This document shows positions 30,321 to 42,300 of a stretch of DNA of 64,000 nucleotides, in pieces. The translations under genes and the position numbers were made by a program. This DNA is from Lachnospiraceae bacterium (lineage in GTDB: Bacteria; Bacillota; Clostridia; Lachnospirales; Lachnospiraceae). The stretch is taken from the NCBI GenBank assembly GCA_022652545.1, contig JALCRM010000004.1, positions 1 to 64,000 on the forward strand, given 5' to 3'. Under the pieces are notes generated by a model. It was given only the letters and a program-made list of their open reading frames with translations. It did not search any database and was not told the origin of the DNA. Every line of letters begins with the position of its first letter. Positions within the stretch are counted from its first letter, which is position 1.

Positions 30321-32333
30321 ATGGCTACCGACCCTTCCTCCCATCCATACGACGAAACGTTGATGAATGCAGGTTTGATCGCAAGATGGACCTGCGACCT
30401 GACCTCAGACGCCATCCTCGAATCGGAGGATACCGGGCTCGGTCTTTGCAGCTGCTCCGCGCAGTCTTACGAAGCAGCCCTGGACAGTTTTGTCCGGCGC
30501 TACATTCCCGAAGGGCCGCAGCGCCAGGCCATTCTCCCTCTTCAGCGTGCTTCGCTGCTGCAGAGCTTTGACGAGGACAGAACGCATTTTTCCTGCGAGG
30601 TCTGCCTGCAGCCGCAGGATCAGCTGCCCATGTGGATCTCGGCTTCCGTCAATCTCTCGCGGTCTCCGGAAAGCGGGCATGTCGAGTGTATCACCTACGT
30701 ACGTGACATTACAGACAAAACACTGGAAGAACAGGTCTTTTCACGTCTTCCCCTGCTGGGCTTCGACGTGGTGGGACTTCTTTACGTCAGTACGCATGCC
30801 TGCCGTTATTTCCGCATCAAGAAAATGCGGCCGGGCGCGCTCTACGAACACCTCGAAGATTACTACCGTTCGATCGGGGAAGATATCGAAAAGATCGTCC
30901 TGCCGGAACAGCGCGGAACCGTCCGCGAAGGCCTGCGGATCGAAACTATTGAAAAAGCACTCCGGACAAGCGACGTTTACCCCTTCACCTATTCGATGAT
31001 CAGCCGCAGCGGCGAGATCCTGCAGAAGCTCCTGCAGTTTTCCTACCTCGATGAAACGCACAGCGTTCTGTTCTTCTGTAAAAGCGACATCACAAAACAG
31101 ACAGAAAGCGAGCACCGGCAGATCGATGCCCTGCAGGCTGCAAAGCTCGAAGCGGAGCATGCCAACGAAGCAAAGTCCATGTTTCTCTCCAGCGTGAGCC
31201 ACGATCTCCGCACCCCGCTGAACGGTATCATCGGCTTTACCGACCTGGCGCTGAAGGCCGACACCGAGGAAAAGCGTCTGGACTACCTGCGCAAGATCCG
31301 CTCCTCCGCTGACCTCCTGCTGTCCCTCGTCAACGATACGCTGGATCTCTCCCGCATCGAGAGCGGCAAATACACCCTCTCCCCCGAACCGGCCGACTGC
31401 AGTGCCCTGCTCAACACCGTTGTCCTGGCCCTGCAGCCTATGGCGGAGAAAAAGGATATCAGCCTGAAAACGTCGATCGCCTCGCTTTCCGGAGAGCCTG
31501 TCCTTGCCGACTCACTGAAGCTGCAGAAGATCTATCTGAATCTGCTCTCAAACGCAATCAAATATACCCCTGCAGGCGGTTTTGTAAAAGTCGATCTGCA
31601 ATACCTGCCCGCGGAAGAGGACAGCTCCGGGGTCCCCTGCGACCTTCTCCTGCAGTTCAAAGTCCGCGACTCGGGCATCGGCATCGGCCACGACTTTCTG
31701 CCCCGGCTCTTTGAACCTTTCACGCAGGAACACCGGAAAGAGGCCTCCGGAATTTCCGGTACCGGGCTCGGCCTGTCGATCGTAAAAAAGACCGTCGACC
31801 TTATGCATGGTAAGATCCTTGTAGATTCAGAACCCGGAGTCGGATCGTGCTTTACCGTAGTGCTTCCTTTGAAAAAGGCTGCCGGTCAAAACATGAGTCC
31901 CGCCCCTGCGGCAACCGCCGGTGTTTCGCTACGCGGCCGCCGTGTGCTGCTTTGCGAGGACAACTACCTGAATGCCGAGATAGCCTCCACGCTGCTTGGC
32001 GAAGAAGGCATTGCTGTCGACAGTGCGGAGAACGGGAAAGCGGGCCTTGACCGGTTCCGCAGTTCTTCTCCGGGATCCTACGATGCCATCCTCATGGATG
32101 TCCGCATGCCGGTGATGGACGGTTATGAAGCAACACAGGCGATCCGCGCCCTTGACCGGTCCGATGCCCGTACAGTACCTGTCATCGCGATGACCGCAGA
32201 CACTTTCGCGGACGACCTTCGCAGACAGCGGGAAGCCGGCATGGACGCCTACATCGCAAAGCCGGTAAGTTCCGAAGAACTTCGGCGCGTACTTCAAAAA
32301 GCAATGGGCGCAGGGCTTTCCGCAAACAGGTAA
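30321..32333 (+). CDS. Hybrid histidine kinase with C-terminal receiver
   Basis: 670 residues without membrane segments. The N-terminal ~270 residues look PAS-like and sensory. HisKA has the phospho-His in FLSSVSHDLRTPLNGIIGF (~292). The ATPase domain shows the N box NLLSNAIKYTP, DSGIGIG and GTGLGLSIVKKTVDLM. The receiver (~535-655) has the acidic pair in LLCEDN, the phospho-acceptor Asp in ILMDVRMPVMDGYEA, Thr in IAMTAD and Lys in IAKPVSS. No HPt or output regulator is adjacent, so its phosphorelay partner is elsewhere. Confidence 0.93.
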   Translation: MATDPSSHPYDETLMNAGLIARWTCDLTSDAILESEDTGLGLCSCSAQSYEAALDSFVRRYIPEGPQRQAILPLQRASLLQSFDEDRTHFSCEVCLQPQDQLPMWISASVNLSRSPESGHVECITYVRDITDKTLEEQVFSRLPLLGFDVVGLLYVSTHACRYFRIKKMRPGALYEHLEDYYRSIGEDIEKIVLPEQRGTVREGLRIETIEKALRTSDVYPFTYSMISRSGEILQKLLQFSYLDETHSVLFFCKSDITKQTESEHRQIDALQAAKLEAEHANEAKSMFLSSVSHDLRTPLNGIIGFTDLALKADTEEKRLDYLRKIRSSADLLLSLVNDTLDLSRIESGKYTLSPEPADCSALLNTVVLALQPMAEKKDISLKTSIASLSGEPVLADSLKLQKIYLNLLSNAIKYTPAGGFVKVDLQYLPAEEDSSGVPCDLLLQFKVRDSGIGIGHDFLPRLFEPFTQEHRKEASGISGTGLGLSIVKKTVDLMHGKILVDSEPGVGSCFTVVLPLKKAAGQNMSPAPAATAGVSLRGRRVLLCEDNYLNAEIASTLLGEEGIAVDSAENGKAGLDRFRSSSPGSYDAILMDVRMPVMDGYEATQAIRALDRSDARTVPVIAMTADTFADDLRRQREAGMDAYIAKPVSSEELRRVLQKAMGAGLSANR

Positions 32334-32361
32334 TTCCCTGACAGTCCGTTCAGTAATTACG

Positions 32362-32403
32362 AAAAAAGAAGGTGCCGGCGTACTGCCCGGCACCTTCTTT
32401 TTT
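32362..32403. terminator. Strong bidirectional terminator
   Basis: GAAGGTGCCGG (32368-32378) pairs perfectly with CCGGCACCTTC (32387-32397), flanked by six A and six T, so it works in both directions. It separates the kinase (+) from the CPBP gene (-). Confidence 0.93.
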
Positions 32404-32422
32404 ATCGGTTTACCCGCTTTCT

Positions 32423-33268
32423 TCAGATCTTCTCTCCCGCCTTTTTCCGCAGTGAAAACAGAAGGAGAATGATCCCTATGACCATGATGACGGTAACGAT
32501 CAGGCCGCCCTCAGGTCCGAACACACCGCCGTTGAGAAGTGCTTTTGACTGCAGTGAATCCATTCTCAGGATCGATGCACTTGTACCGACGCCGCTGACT
32601 TCCGACCCGTAGATATGCCCCTGCGTAAAATTCCAGGCCGAATGCAGAGCCCCGATCCCCCAGAGACTGTCTTTGCGAAGCAGCCAGAGTGCGGCAAATA
32701 ATCCGTACAGGCCGATGTTCAGGACGGCAATGAATGTCAGTCCGGGGTTTAACGCATGGCGAAGAGCAAACATCACTGCGCTGAGCAGTACGGCACCCAG
32801 GACCGGCATCCTGTTGGTCAGGGATACCATCAGACCGCCGCGAACGGCAACCTCTTCGGACATGCCCTGTATTACGAAAATCAGCAGGCAAAGGAGAAGC
32901 GCCGGCACGGAAGTATTTTTGCTCATTGACAGCGAAGCCGCTCCGGTGAGCACTGCAGTCAGCACCGCGACACTGATAATAGCGAACCCCAGTACAAAAC
33001 CGAGAAGGTAGCTTTTCAGCCAGCCCGCCTTTTGAAAGCCGATCGACTGCAGCGTCCGTCCTTCCGAAAAGTGGCAGAACGCAAATACCATCAGAAGTTC
33101 AAACAGTGCCGGCAGATAATTAGCATAATCCCCCAGTTTCCCTCTTAACGGATAGCATACGAACTGGGATATCAGAAAGATCACTGTGTAGATCAGCAGC
33201 AGCGGAACCACGCCGAACTTGTGTTTTGCCTTTTCCGCTTCGAGCATGGTACTGTTCTTTGCAAACAT
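32423..33268 (-). CDS. CPBP-family intramembrane metalloprotease
   Basis: Start ATG 33268 (MFAKNSTMLEAEKA) is preferred because AGGAGG lies 9 bases upstream and is itself inside the longer reading. About eight membrane helices. The CPBP motifs are present: EExxxR as MSEEVAVRG, FxxxH as FALRHALN, and HxxxN as HSAWNFTQG. These Abi/CAAX-like proteases process membrane peptides; some act in bacteriocin immunity. It lies directly downstream of the giant adhesin in the same direction, with only the small repeats at 33301-33382 between. Confidence 0.88.
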   Translation of the reverse strand: MFAKNSTMLEAEKAKHKFGVVPLLLIYTVIFLISQFVCYPLRGKLGDYANYLPALFELLMVFAFCHFSEGRTLQSIGFQKAGWLKSYLLGFVLGFAIISVAVLTAVLTGAASLSMSKNTSVPALLLCLLIFVIQGMSEEVAVRGGLMVSLTNRMPVLGAVLLSAVMFALRHALNPGLTFIAVLNIGLYGLFAALWLLRKDSLWGIGALHSAWNFTQGHIYGSEVSGVGTSASILRMDSLQSKALLNGGVFGPEGGLIVTVIMVIGIILLLFSLRKKAGEKI

Positions 33269-33300
33269 CTTCACGACCCTCCTCATCTGTAATATTTTAA

Positions 33301-33382
33301 CTCTTCCTGCCCGGACAGTTTACTCTTCCCGGCTCCGGACCATTTACATTTCGCGGCCCCGGGTAATTTACTCTTCGCGGCC
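33301..33382 (-). repeat. 22-24 bp tandem repeats duplicating the adhesin's last codons
   Basis: Four imperfect tandem units begin at 33301, 33323, 33347 and 33371. On the minus strand each resembles GGCCGCGAAGAGTAAA, i.e. the codons Gly-Arg-Glu-Glu-stop that end the adhesin. The true stop is in the 33371 copy (TAA at 33368-33370); the others form a duplicated tail between the adhesin and the CPBP gene. Confidence 0.75.
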
Positions 33383-36300
33383 TTTCTTTTTCTTCCTGCG
33401 CTCTTCGATGATCCATGCCGCCAGTGCCGCGGCTGCCGCCGCTGACAGGCTGCCGAACAGCACCATCTGCGAATCGTCGCCTGTGGCTGCGCCGCTCCTT
33501 CCTCTGCCTGCACCGAGCACGTTGCCCTCGATATCGTAACCGCGCCTTGCACCTCTCACCTGGCCGCCCTTCGCATCATATAGCGCTCCCGGGAAGTCCG
33601 GATCCACCGGGTTGTGATGTACATCGTAATACTGCGGTGTTTCCGGTGTGGTCGGTGTCGTCGGCGTAACCGGTGTCTCCGGCGTGACCGGTGTAACGGG
33701 TGTGACCGGGGTGATCGGCGGTACCGGCTTCACCGGTGCCGGCGGCGTAGGTGTCGGCGTATCCGGCGTGGGAGTAGGTGTAACAGGTGTCGGTGTGACC
33801 GGGGTAGGTGTCGGCGTATCCGGTTTCTTTTCATCCCGGATCACGATCGCGTTGTTCTCCACCTGCGTCCAGCCGTCCGCCGCCGTACTCTTGTAATAAA
33901 GATTGCCCAGATCGTCGAACTTAACGACCAGCATGTGGTCCTGAAGCACCGCATCGCTGTAGGATTCCGTAAAGGTCGTCATCAGGTATCCGTCCGCCGC
34001 TTTTGTTTCATCAAAGGTATATTCCGTATTCACTTTCAGCTTCCCGGTAAGCACTTCGGCCGTTTTCCCTGTAGTCCAGTCATACACCGCAGTACCGTCC
34101 GTAAAGTCGCCTTTCATTTCAAAATGCGCATCTAATACCGGAACATCGGTGTTCTTGGAGTCGACCTTGAGGACAGTCAGGCTGGTCAGGATGTCCTGTA
34201 CCGTGATGGTATTCTTCTCTATCTTTACCCGCTCAGGCAGCGTCGTGCCTGCCGCAGCAGACAAAACACCGTCCGTCCCCATCGTCACCCGGAAAGGCTT
34301 TGCCATCTGGTAGCCTGCCGGTGCCGAAACTTCGGTAATGGTATAGCTATTGCCCCCGACCATATCTTCCAGGATCGAAACAGGCCCGTCGACTGTATAT
34401 GTCTTCACGGCCTCCGACGCGCTGTCACTGAATACTCCCTTGACCTCAAACCTGACGTTCCGGAGTTCGTCGCCCTTCTCATCCAGTTTATTGAAGGTAA
34501 ACATGGTCCCATTGTCTGTAACGGTGATCGTATTGCCGCCATCCTTGTATGCGAGTTCCACCTGTCCTCTTAATGCATCATCCGGAAGTGTTGTACCATC
34601 TGCGGCCTTCAGTTTTCCGTCCGTTCCCATCGTAAGCGTAAAATCAGGTACCGTAACATATCCCGACGGCGTTGTCGTCTCCGAGAATTTATAGGAGGTA
34701 CGCGCCACCATCTGTCCGATGAGATCATCTGTGGACTTCTGACTTCCCAGCATCGTCTCTACAGTCGTCTTCCCGTCGGCAAAAGTTCCGTCCACAGCAG
34801 TAACGGTAAACTCTGAGCCTACAAGTGCCTGGGGTTCCGCTGCGCTCAGATCCCAACCCTGTTTCTTTATAGTCACCTTGTTGCGTGCATCTTTCATGAC
34901 GATGGCATTGTCTGCAAGAGCGGTCCATCCACTGTCTGCCGTGCTCTCATAGAAGAACTGCCCTGCATCATCCACTGTGACGGTAAGTGCCGGGCCGTCA
35001 AGCACCGCGTCCTCATAGGTATCCCTGAAAGAAGAGAGCACGTGGCCGGGTGCCGGTATGTCTTCGGTAAGCGTATAACGGTTACCTGACACCAGTTCGC
35101 CTGTAAATACCTTGACTGCAGTACTGTCTGACTTCCAGGTTTCGCTTCCCTCCGATGCGGTTCCGTCGGCAAATGTTCCTGCCAGTGTAAACTGTGCGCC
35201 GGAAAGACTACTTCCGTCCTCCGCGTCGCTCTTGCCTATCGTCAGTTTATTGAGGACATCCGATACGCTGAGTTCATTATCTTTGACCGCTGACCAGCTG
35301 TCCGTTCCCGTCGCGCTCTCCGACAGCTTTCCATCGTTGCTCATCTTAAGATAAACAGGTGCCATCACCGTATAGCCTTCAGCCGGCTTTGTTTCCTCCA
35401 GCTTGTAAACTTTTCCGGCGATCAGCTTGCCTTCTATCTTATGCGGGTTCTCCGTCGGATCACTTTCGCCGATCGTCCAGCTGTCTATCGACGTGCCGTC
35501 AGCTGTCAAAACAAACTCCGCACCGGCAAGCGACTGGCTGTTCTCTCCTGTCTTCGCAACAGTAAACACGTTCTGCGGATCCTTCACGTTGATCACATTG
35601 ACCTTGGTATCGTCATTTTCGATCTCGACGCCTGCCGGCAGTGTTGTTCCCGCTTTTGCAGTCAGTTCACCGGCTTTGCTCATGGTCACCTCAAAAGCAG
35701 GAACCGTCGCGTAGCCGTCCGCAGGTTTCGTTTCTGTAACGGTATAGGAATTACCACCGACCAGGAGACCAGTTTCAATGTAAGAGATTGCCCCGCTCAG
35801 TTTGACCGGACTGGTTCCGTAAGCAAAGTCACCGCTTATTTCAAACTCCGCTCCGGCGACATTCTTGTTAAGCGTGAAAACGTTCTTGTTGTTTGTGATC
35901 GCCGCCGCGTCGGTGTAATTGACTGTAAGCGCGTCATAGCCGATTGTGAACTCATGTTTTGTCGAATCCAGTTTGTAGCCATTCGGCACCGCAGTCTCGA
36001 CCAGGTAATAGGTATCCCAGAGAAGATCTGTGAAGCTGACCTTGCCACCTGCATCTGTCACACCGGCTTTGCCGACAAGCGAATCGTCGGACTTCCTGTG
36101 CACTTCGAATGTAACTCCCGAAAGTGCCTTGCTGTCTGCACCAAGCTTTTCTACATTGACTGTGCCGAGTACACGTTCATTGGCAATTCCCTTATCAGTC
36201 AGATGTACATCATCTTTTGTTACCGCCAGATTGAATGGCGTCTTGTCACCAAGGTTCTCGCTGTTGATGACAAGTGTCTTATCCTGGCATGCATCGGTCA

Positions 36301-39300
36301 CCTTGAAGGTCGCTGTAAATCTACTATTCACGTAGTTCCCGTCCGTGCCTGTCTCAGTGAGGGTATAGTCGCCCTTCGGAAGGTTGGAAATCATGATCTG
36401 GCCGGCAATGTCAGTAGTTATTCCTTCCTGCGTGTGCGTCGTTCCATCCGTCCACTTGCCGGCAAGAGTAAATGTCGTCTTCTTCGCCTTAAGGGCTTCC
36501 CCACTCGTCGCATCAACTTTTGTCAGATCCATTTCCGCGGTCATGAGGGTATTCTTAGCAGTGACTGTGATGTCGTCAGTACCGACTGTTATGGCGTCCT
36601 TGACCTTAGTAGCATCGCCTCCAACCGTTACCTTACCGTCTGCTGAAGAGATCCTGACCGTAAACGAAGGCATCGTCACATAAGCCGAAGGCGATGTCGA
36701 CTCTTCAAAGGTATAAGTGACATCCGGTGCCAGTACACTGGTCCAGGTCTCCTCGGAAAGAAGATTTCCTTTCGCATCTTTTCCAAGTATAGTCTTCGGA
36801 TCAGTTGTTCCATCCTCGAAAGTCTTTCCACTCTCCGGAGTAACCGTGAATGTCGCACCTGTAAGATCTTTACCATCAGCATCTGTTTTTTTCAGAATCA
36901 GTTTTGTAACTCCGTCCGCGACTTTAATGGTATTAACACCATTTTCATAATTAATGACTACCGTCCCGGCCGATCCTGAAGGCAGGTTATTACTTGTAAG
37001 TTGCCCATCCGTCCCCATTGTTACGTTGAACTCCGGGATGGTTATATATCCTTGCGGTGTTACCTTTTCTTTAAATGTATATGTAACTCCCGCCACCATC
37101 TGCCCGATCAGATCCGTAGTCACATCATTGCCGTGCATAGTCTTTTCAGTCGTCTTTCCATCGGCAAAGAAACCATTCTGTGCGGTAACAGTGAATTCAG
37201 CCCCCGAAAGCACTGTTCCATCGGGCTTATTTTTCTGCAGTGTCACCCTGTTCTGCTTATCCTGCATCGCTATGGCATTATCCGCGATCTCTGCCCAGGT
37301 ATTTTCGCCAGTCTTATAGTACAGCTGCCCCTGCGCATCAACCTTTATGACAAGAGCTCCGTTTGCATCGAGTACCGCCTTGTCATAAGTCTCCGCAAAT
37401 GAGGATATTACATACCCGGGTGCTGGCTTTGTCTCTGTCAGCGCATACTCATTTCCGGCTATCAGTTTCCCGGCAAGAAGCTCCGCCGCCTTATCCGACG
37501 AAGTCCAGGTCTGCGGCGCATTGCCATTCACGAAGGTTCCAGTAAGGGAGAATTCTGCCTTGGCAAGCATCTTACTGCCATCCGTATTCGTCTTGCTGAT
37601 GCTGATGCTGTTCTGCTCATCCTTCATTGCTATGGCATTATCCGCGATCTGTGCCCAGGTGTCTTCGCCAGTCTTGTAGTACAGCTGCCCCTGCGCGTCA
37701 ACCTTTATGACAAGAGCTCCGTTTGCATCGAGTACCGCCTTGTCATAAGTCTTCGCAAATGAGGATATTACATACCCGGGTGCTGGCTTTGTCTCTGTCA
37801 GCGCATACTCATTTCCGGCTATCAGTTTCCCGGCAAGAAGCTCCGCCGCCTTATCCGACGAATCCCATGTCTGAGGTGTAGTTCCATCCACAAAGGTTCC
37901 CGCAAGGGAGAATTCTGCATTGGCAAGCATCTTACTGCCATCCGCATTCGTCTTGCTGATGCTGATGCTGTTCTGCTCATCCTTCATTGCTATGGCATTA
38001 TCCGCAATCTCTGCCCAGGTATTTTCGCCAGTCTTGTAGTACAGCTGCCCCTGCGCATCAACCTTTATGACAAGAGCTCCGTTTGCATCGAGTGCCACAT
38101 CATTATATGTCTCCGCGAATGAGGATATTACATACCCGGGTGCTGGCTTTGTCTCTGTCAGCGCATACTCATTTCCGGCTATCAGTTTCCCGGTAAGAAG
38201 CTCCGCAGCCTTATCTGACGAATCCCAGGTCTGCGGTGATGTAATGCCATTCACAAAGGTTCCAGCAAGAGAGAATCCCGCACCGGCAATCTTACTGCCA
38301 CCCGTATTCGTCTTGCTGATGCTGATACTGTTCTGTTCATCAGCAACTGTAACGACAACACCATCCTTAATCGAAACACCATTTGGAAGTGGTGCGTCCT
38401 TTGGTGCCGCCAGCACCCCGTCCTTTCCCATAGTTACACTGAACGGTTCTACTACCTTATACCCGGCCGGCGGATCTGTTTCTGTGATGCTGTAGGTATT
38501 GCCTGCTATCAGCAGTCCCTGCCATGCTGTTGACTTATCATCCCAAATCTTATCAGATTCGGCACCTTTACCATCATCGAAGATTCCATGAACCGTAAAC
38601 TTTGCTCCTGTAAGTGCCTTGGCAGGCGTTGAGCTGTCAACCTTACTCAGAGCAAATGAAGTCTTATTATCCTGAACTCTGATCAGATTGGCGGATGTAT
38701 CATTGTCGTACGATACTGTGACAGTCCCTGATGCACCATCGGGCAATGTTTTATATGTAAGTTTTCCGTCCTCCCCCATCGTTACTGTAAAGTCAGGGAT
38801 CACAAGGTAGCCTGAAGGCGCAGTCTGTTCATGGAATGTATAACTATTACCGGCGATCATCTTACCTGTCAGTGTTTCCGCAGTTGTCGAGGAAGTCCAT
38901 GTGTATGAAGCTGTTCCATTTGAAAATTTACCTGTGATACTGAATACTGCGCCAGGCAGTAATGTCTTTCCACCCTCCGCAACTTTTTCAAGCTTCACAA
39001 TATTCTGGCTGTTTGCAACTGTGATGGAGCCTGAAGGATTTTTCCCTTCAGTATTACCGATTGTCACATATGAAGGTGTTGAGGCACCGTCGGATTTAAG
39101 CAGTTTCAAACCACCTTGGAAGCCCATCTGTACAGCAAAGTTAGCATTGATCGTCCCGTCGTCAAATGTGACCGTCGGAAGTGCTTTATAGCCTGCCGGT
39201 ATGGTCGTCTCAGTAAAGTAATATGTCTGCCCGGCCACAAAATTCGTTGAATCAAGACCATTATTGCTTGTAGTATCCCAGATCATTGACTCCTTGCCGT

Positions 39301-42300
39301 CGGCAAACTCTCCTCCCTCGTTGGGCTTAATTGTGAAAACAGCACCGGCAAGATCATTGCCAACTGCATCTGTTTTTGTAAGTGTAACGTGCGTCTGCGG
39401 GTCGGTAGCAGTAATGGTTATGTTGTTACTCCCATCATTCGAAACCGACAGGTTGTTCAGCTCGCCCATAGTGATAGTGCCATCTGCATTCATTGTGATC
39501 TGGAAATCACCCAGACCGCAATACCCGGCGGGAGGCGTAATCTCGCGGATGGTGTAGCTGTTTCCCGCGATAAGTTTGCCTGTCATCGTGCCTGAAGTGG
39601 CGTCATCGCACAGAATCCTGGTTTCTGATGTTTGTGCATCCTGGTTGTCTACGAAGATCCCTGTGATGTCAAAAGTTGCCCTGGGATTAACCGTAGCTGG
39701 CGATGTGACCTTCGTGATGGTAAGCGAGTTCTTCGCATCCTGCATGATGAGGGCATTGCCTATAACAGCAGTCCAACCTCCGTCTGCACTGCTCGCGTAA
39801 TATAGCTTGCCATCAGTATCCATCTTGAGAGTCATTGCGCCGTTGGTTATTACAGCGTCGCTGTAACTGTCCGTAAGCCTGTTCAGCTTGTACCCGGCCG
39901 GAGATACTGTTTCTTTGAGGGTATATGTAGTTGTATTATCGGCAATCATCAGACCAGCAAGGCTCGCTGCGGTCGTCTCGGAAGGATTGAGAGTCTGTGA
40001 AGTACTACCGCCCGCAAATGTACCTGCAAGAATATATGTAGATCCGCTGATCTGAGCGCCACTTGTTTTGTCCTTCTTCACAAGCGTGGCATTGGTCTTG
40101 TCATCAGAAAAAGCCAGTTTGTTACCAGTAACATCGTTCCATGTGCCATTTACATTTTCCTGCAGCTTGCCAGCATTCGTTATCCTTATGGTGCGAGCAT
40201 TGTTCGGATCGTTGAGCTGATAACCTGCGGGTGCCGTTGTTTCCTGAATCGTGTATTCAGTATCAGCTATTAGTGCAGCCGAAAGGCCTGCCGTACCATC
40301 GGCATTCGTGGTAATGGTCCGCGCCTCAGAGCTACCATCAGCAAATGTCTTTCCTGTGGCAGGCGTCACTGTGAACACCGCGCCGGCGATAGGCGTAGTG
40401 TGATCCGTGCCAGTGCTGGCGTACTTATTCACCGTGAACGCTGTGGGCTCGTCGGCCACTTTGATAGTTGACTGGTTTGCGGTGGTGTTGTCGATGGTCA
40501 CGTTCACGCCCGCAGGCAGTGTACCCGCGGTGAGGTGGCCGTCAGTACCCATGGTCACCGTGAAGGTCGATTGCATCTTGAGATAGCCATTGGGCGCGAC
40601 TGTCTCGGCGATAGTGTAGGTGTTGCCCGCAATGAGGCGGCCGGTGAGCTCATAGGCGCTCGCGGCGCTCGTCCACGTAATTATGTCAGTGGTCTTCTTG
40701 GTCTGGTCGGTCGCATCGACGAACGTACCGGTGATGGTGAATGTGGCGCCATCAAGGAGAGTTCTGCCGTCAGCGCCAACCTTGGAAATAGTGATCTTGT
40801 TCATGGAGTCCTTGACAAGGAGGGCATTCTTGTCAACATAGTTTTCGAATTCGCCTGTAGCACTCGTATCCTCGTAGAGATTGCCGTAAGCATCAACCTT
40901 GAGGTATGTGGTCGCGTTGCTCGGCAATGTGTATCCCGTGGGCGGAACAGTCTCAGTGAGAGTGTATACGGTTCCCTGGACGAGAAGCCCGGTGAGATCC
41001 CACGCCTCGCTTGCTGCGCCTGTAGAAGTCCAGGTCTTTGTCTCTATTGTGCTGCCACCTGTGAATTTGCCGGAAAGCGTGAACGTGGCCCCGGAAATCC
41101 TGGTAGAACCACCTGCGGCGGCCTTGGCTATCTTCACCGGAATGGTCGTGTTGGTGAACACGTAAGGATCGTTTGCCTTGCCTGTACCCGTCACTGCAGA
41201 GGTGTAGCCGGACACGGTATCTTCTTTCACTGTGTAGGTATAAGCCGTGCCTGCTGCGTTCGCCTTGGGCAGGTTCTCCCAGGTAACGGAACCCCATGTG
41301 TCGGCAGTGGTGGTGCCGCTCAGCGTCTTCTGGTATCCCTGGCCCAGGTCAGTTCCGTTCTGCAGCAAATGATAAGTAACCGATGTCGGGCGTGTGCCAT
41401 GGGCATCTCCATTATCCGCCCATGTTTTGGAGGCGGTCACGGAAGTAGTAACGGCAGTGTTTGTAATGGTGCCGACCGGCGAAGTCGCATCAGTGAAACC
41501 TCCCACTGTGCCTGTCGTAGGCGGAGTCGTGACGGCATTTGTTGCAAAAGTTTCACCAGTTGCCGTTGTGATTGAATATTCAATGGCACGGTACTGATAT
41601 AATGTGCCATCAGGTGCGTACTTGGGAAGATTCGCCGTAGTTACTTTAGCATCCTCTGCAGAGCCAGTTGTTATGGTCCAAAAATCCTTCGTGGCGCCAT
41701 CGCTTCCTACAACATCCTTCCAGTTGATGCCGTTATCCGTCGATTGCTGTAAGTAATACGTGATTTTAGAGACCTGGCCCGCTATACCGGGTGCCGTATC
41801 GTCCCACTTCTTCGTCACATCAAACGTCGTGTAGACCATCGTATTCGTAATGGAGGCCGTATAAGTTGTAACTGAGCCTTCCTGTTTTGAATCCGTGGTT
41901 GATGTAGCATAATAAGGTTTGGCATCATCAGCACTGGTTCCCGGCACAACATCAGTAGAGCCATAAACCAGCGCAGTTTCTGAAGCCCGGTACTTGTATT
42001 CTAATTTATCGTCATCCGTATACTTAGGCAGCATATCAAGCGTGGCATCATAGGAACCAGTGATGGACTTCTGAACCGTCAAAACCCCATCATCCCCGGT
42101 GGTATTCATCCATTCATTTGGCACCGGTGTCCAGTTGCTGCCATCCGTTGAATATTCGACCATGTACTTTATTGCGTCAGGACGTGAATTATATTTGTTG
42201 TTTTGATCGTCCCATGTTTTATTGATAACAAGCTTCGATATATCGAGTGAATTGGTGACAGTAATCGAGCCTCCTGCCGTCACACCTGCGTCCGGGGAAT

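Noticed and set aside
35441-36646. Plus-strand frame within the adhesin
   Set aside because: Antisense shadow of SpaA-like repeat domains; Cys/Arg-rich without any motif.
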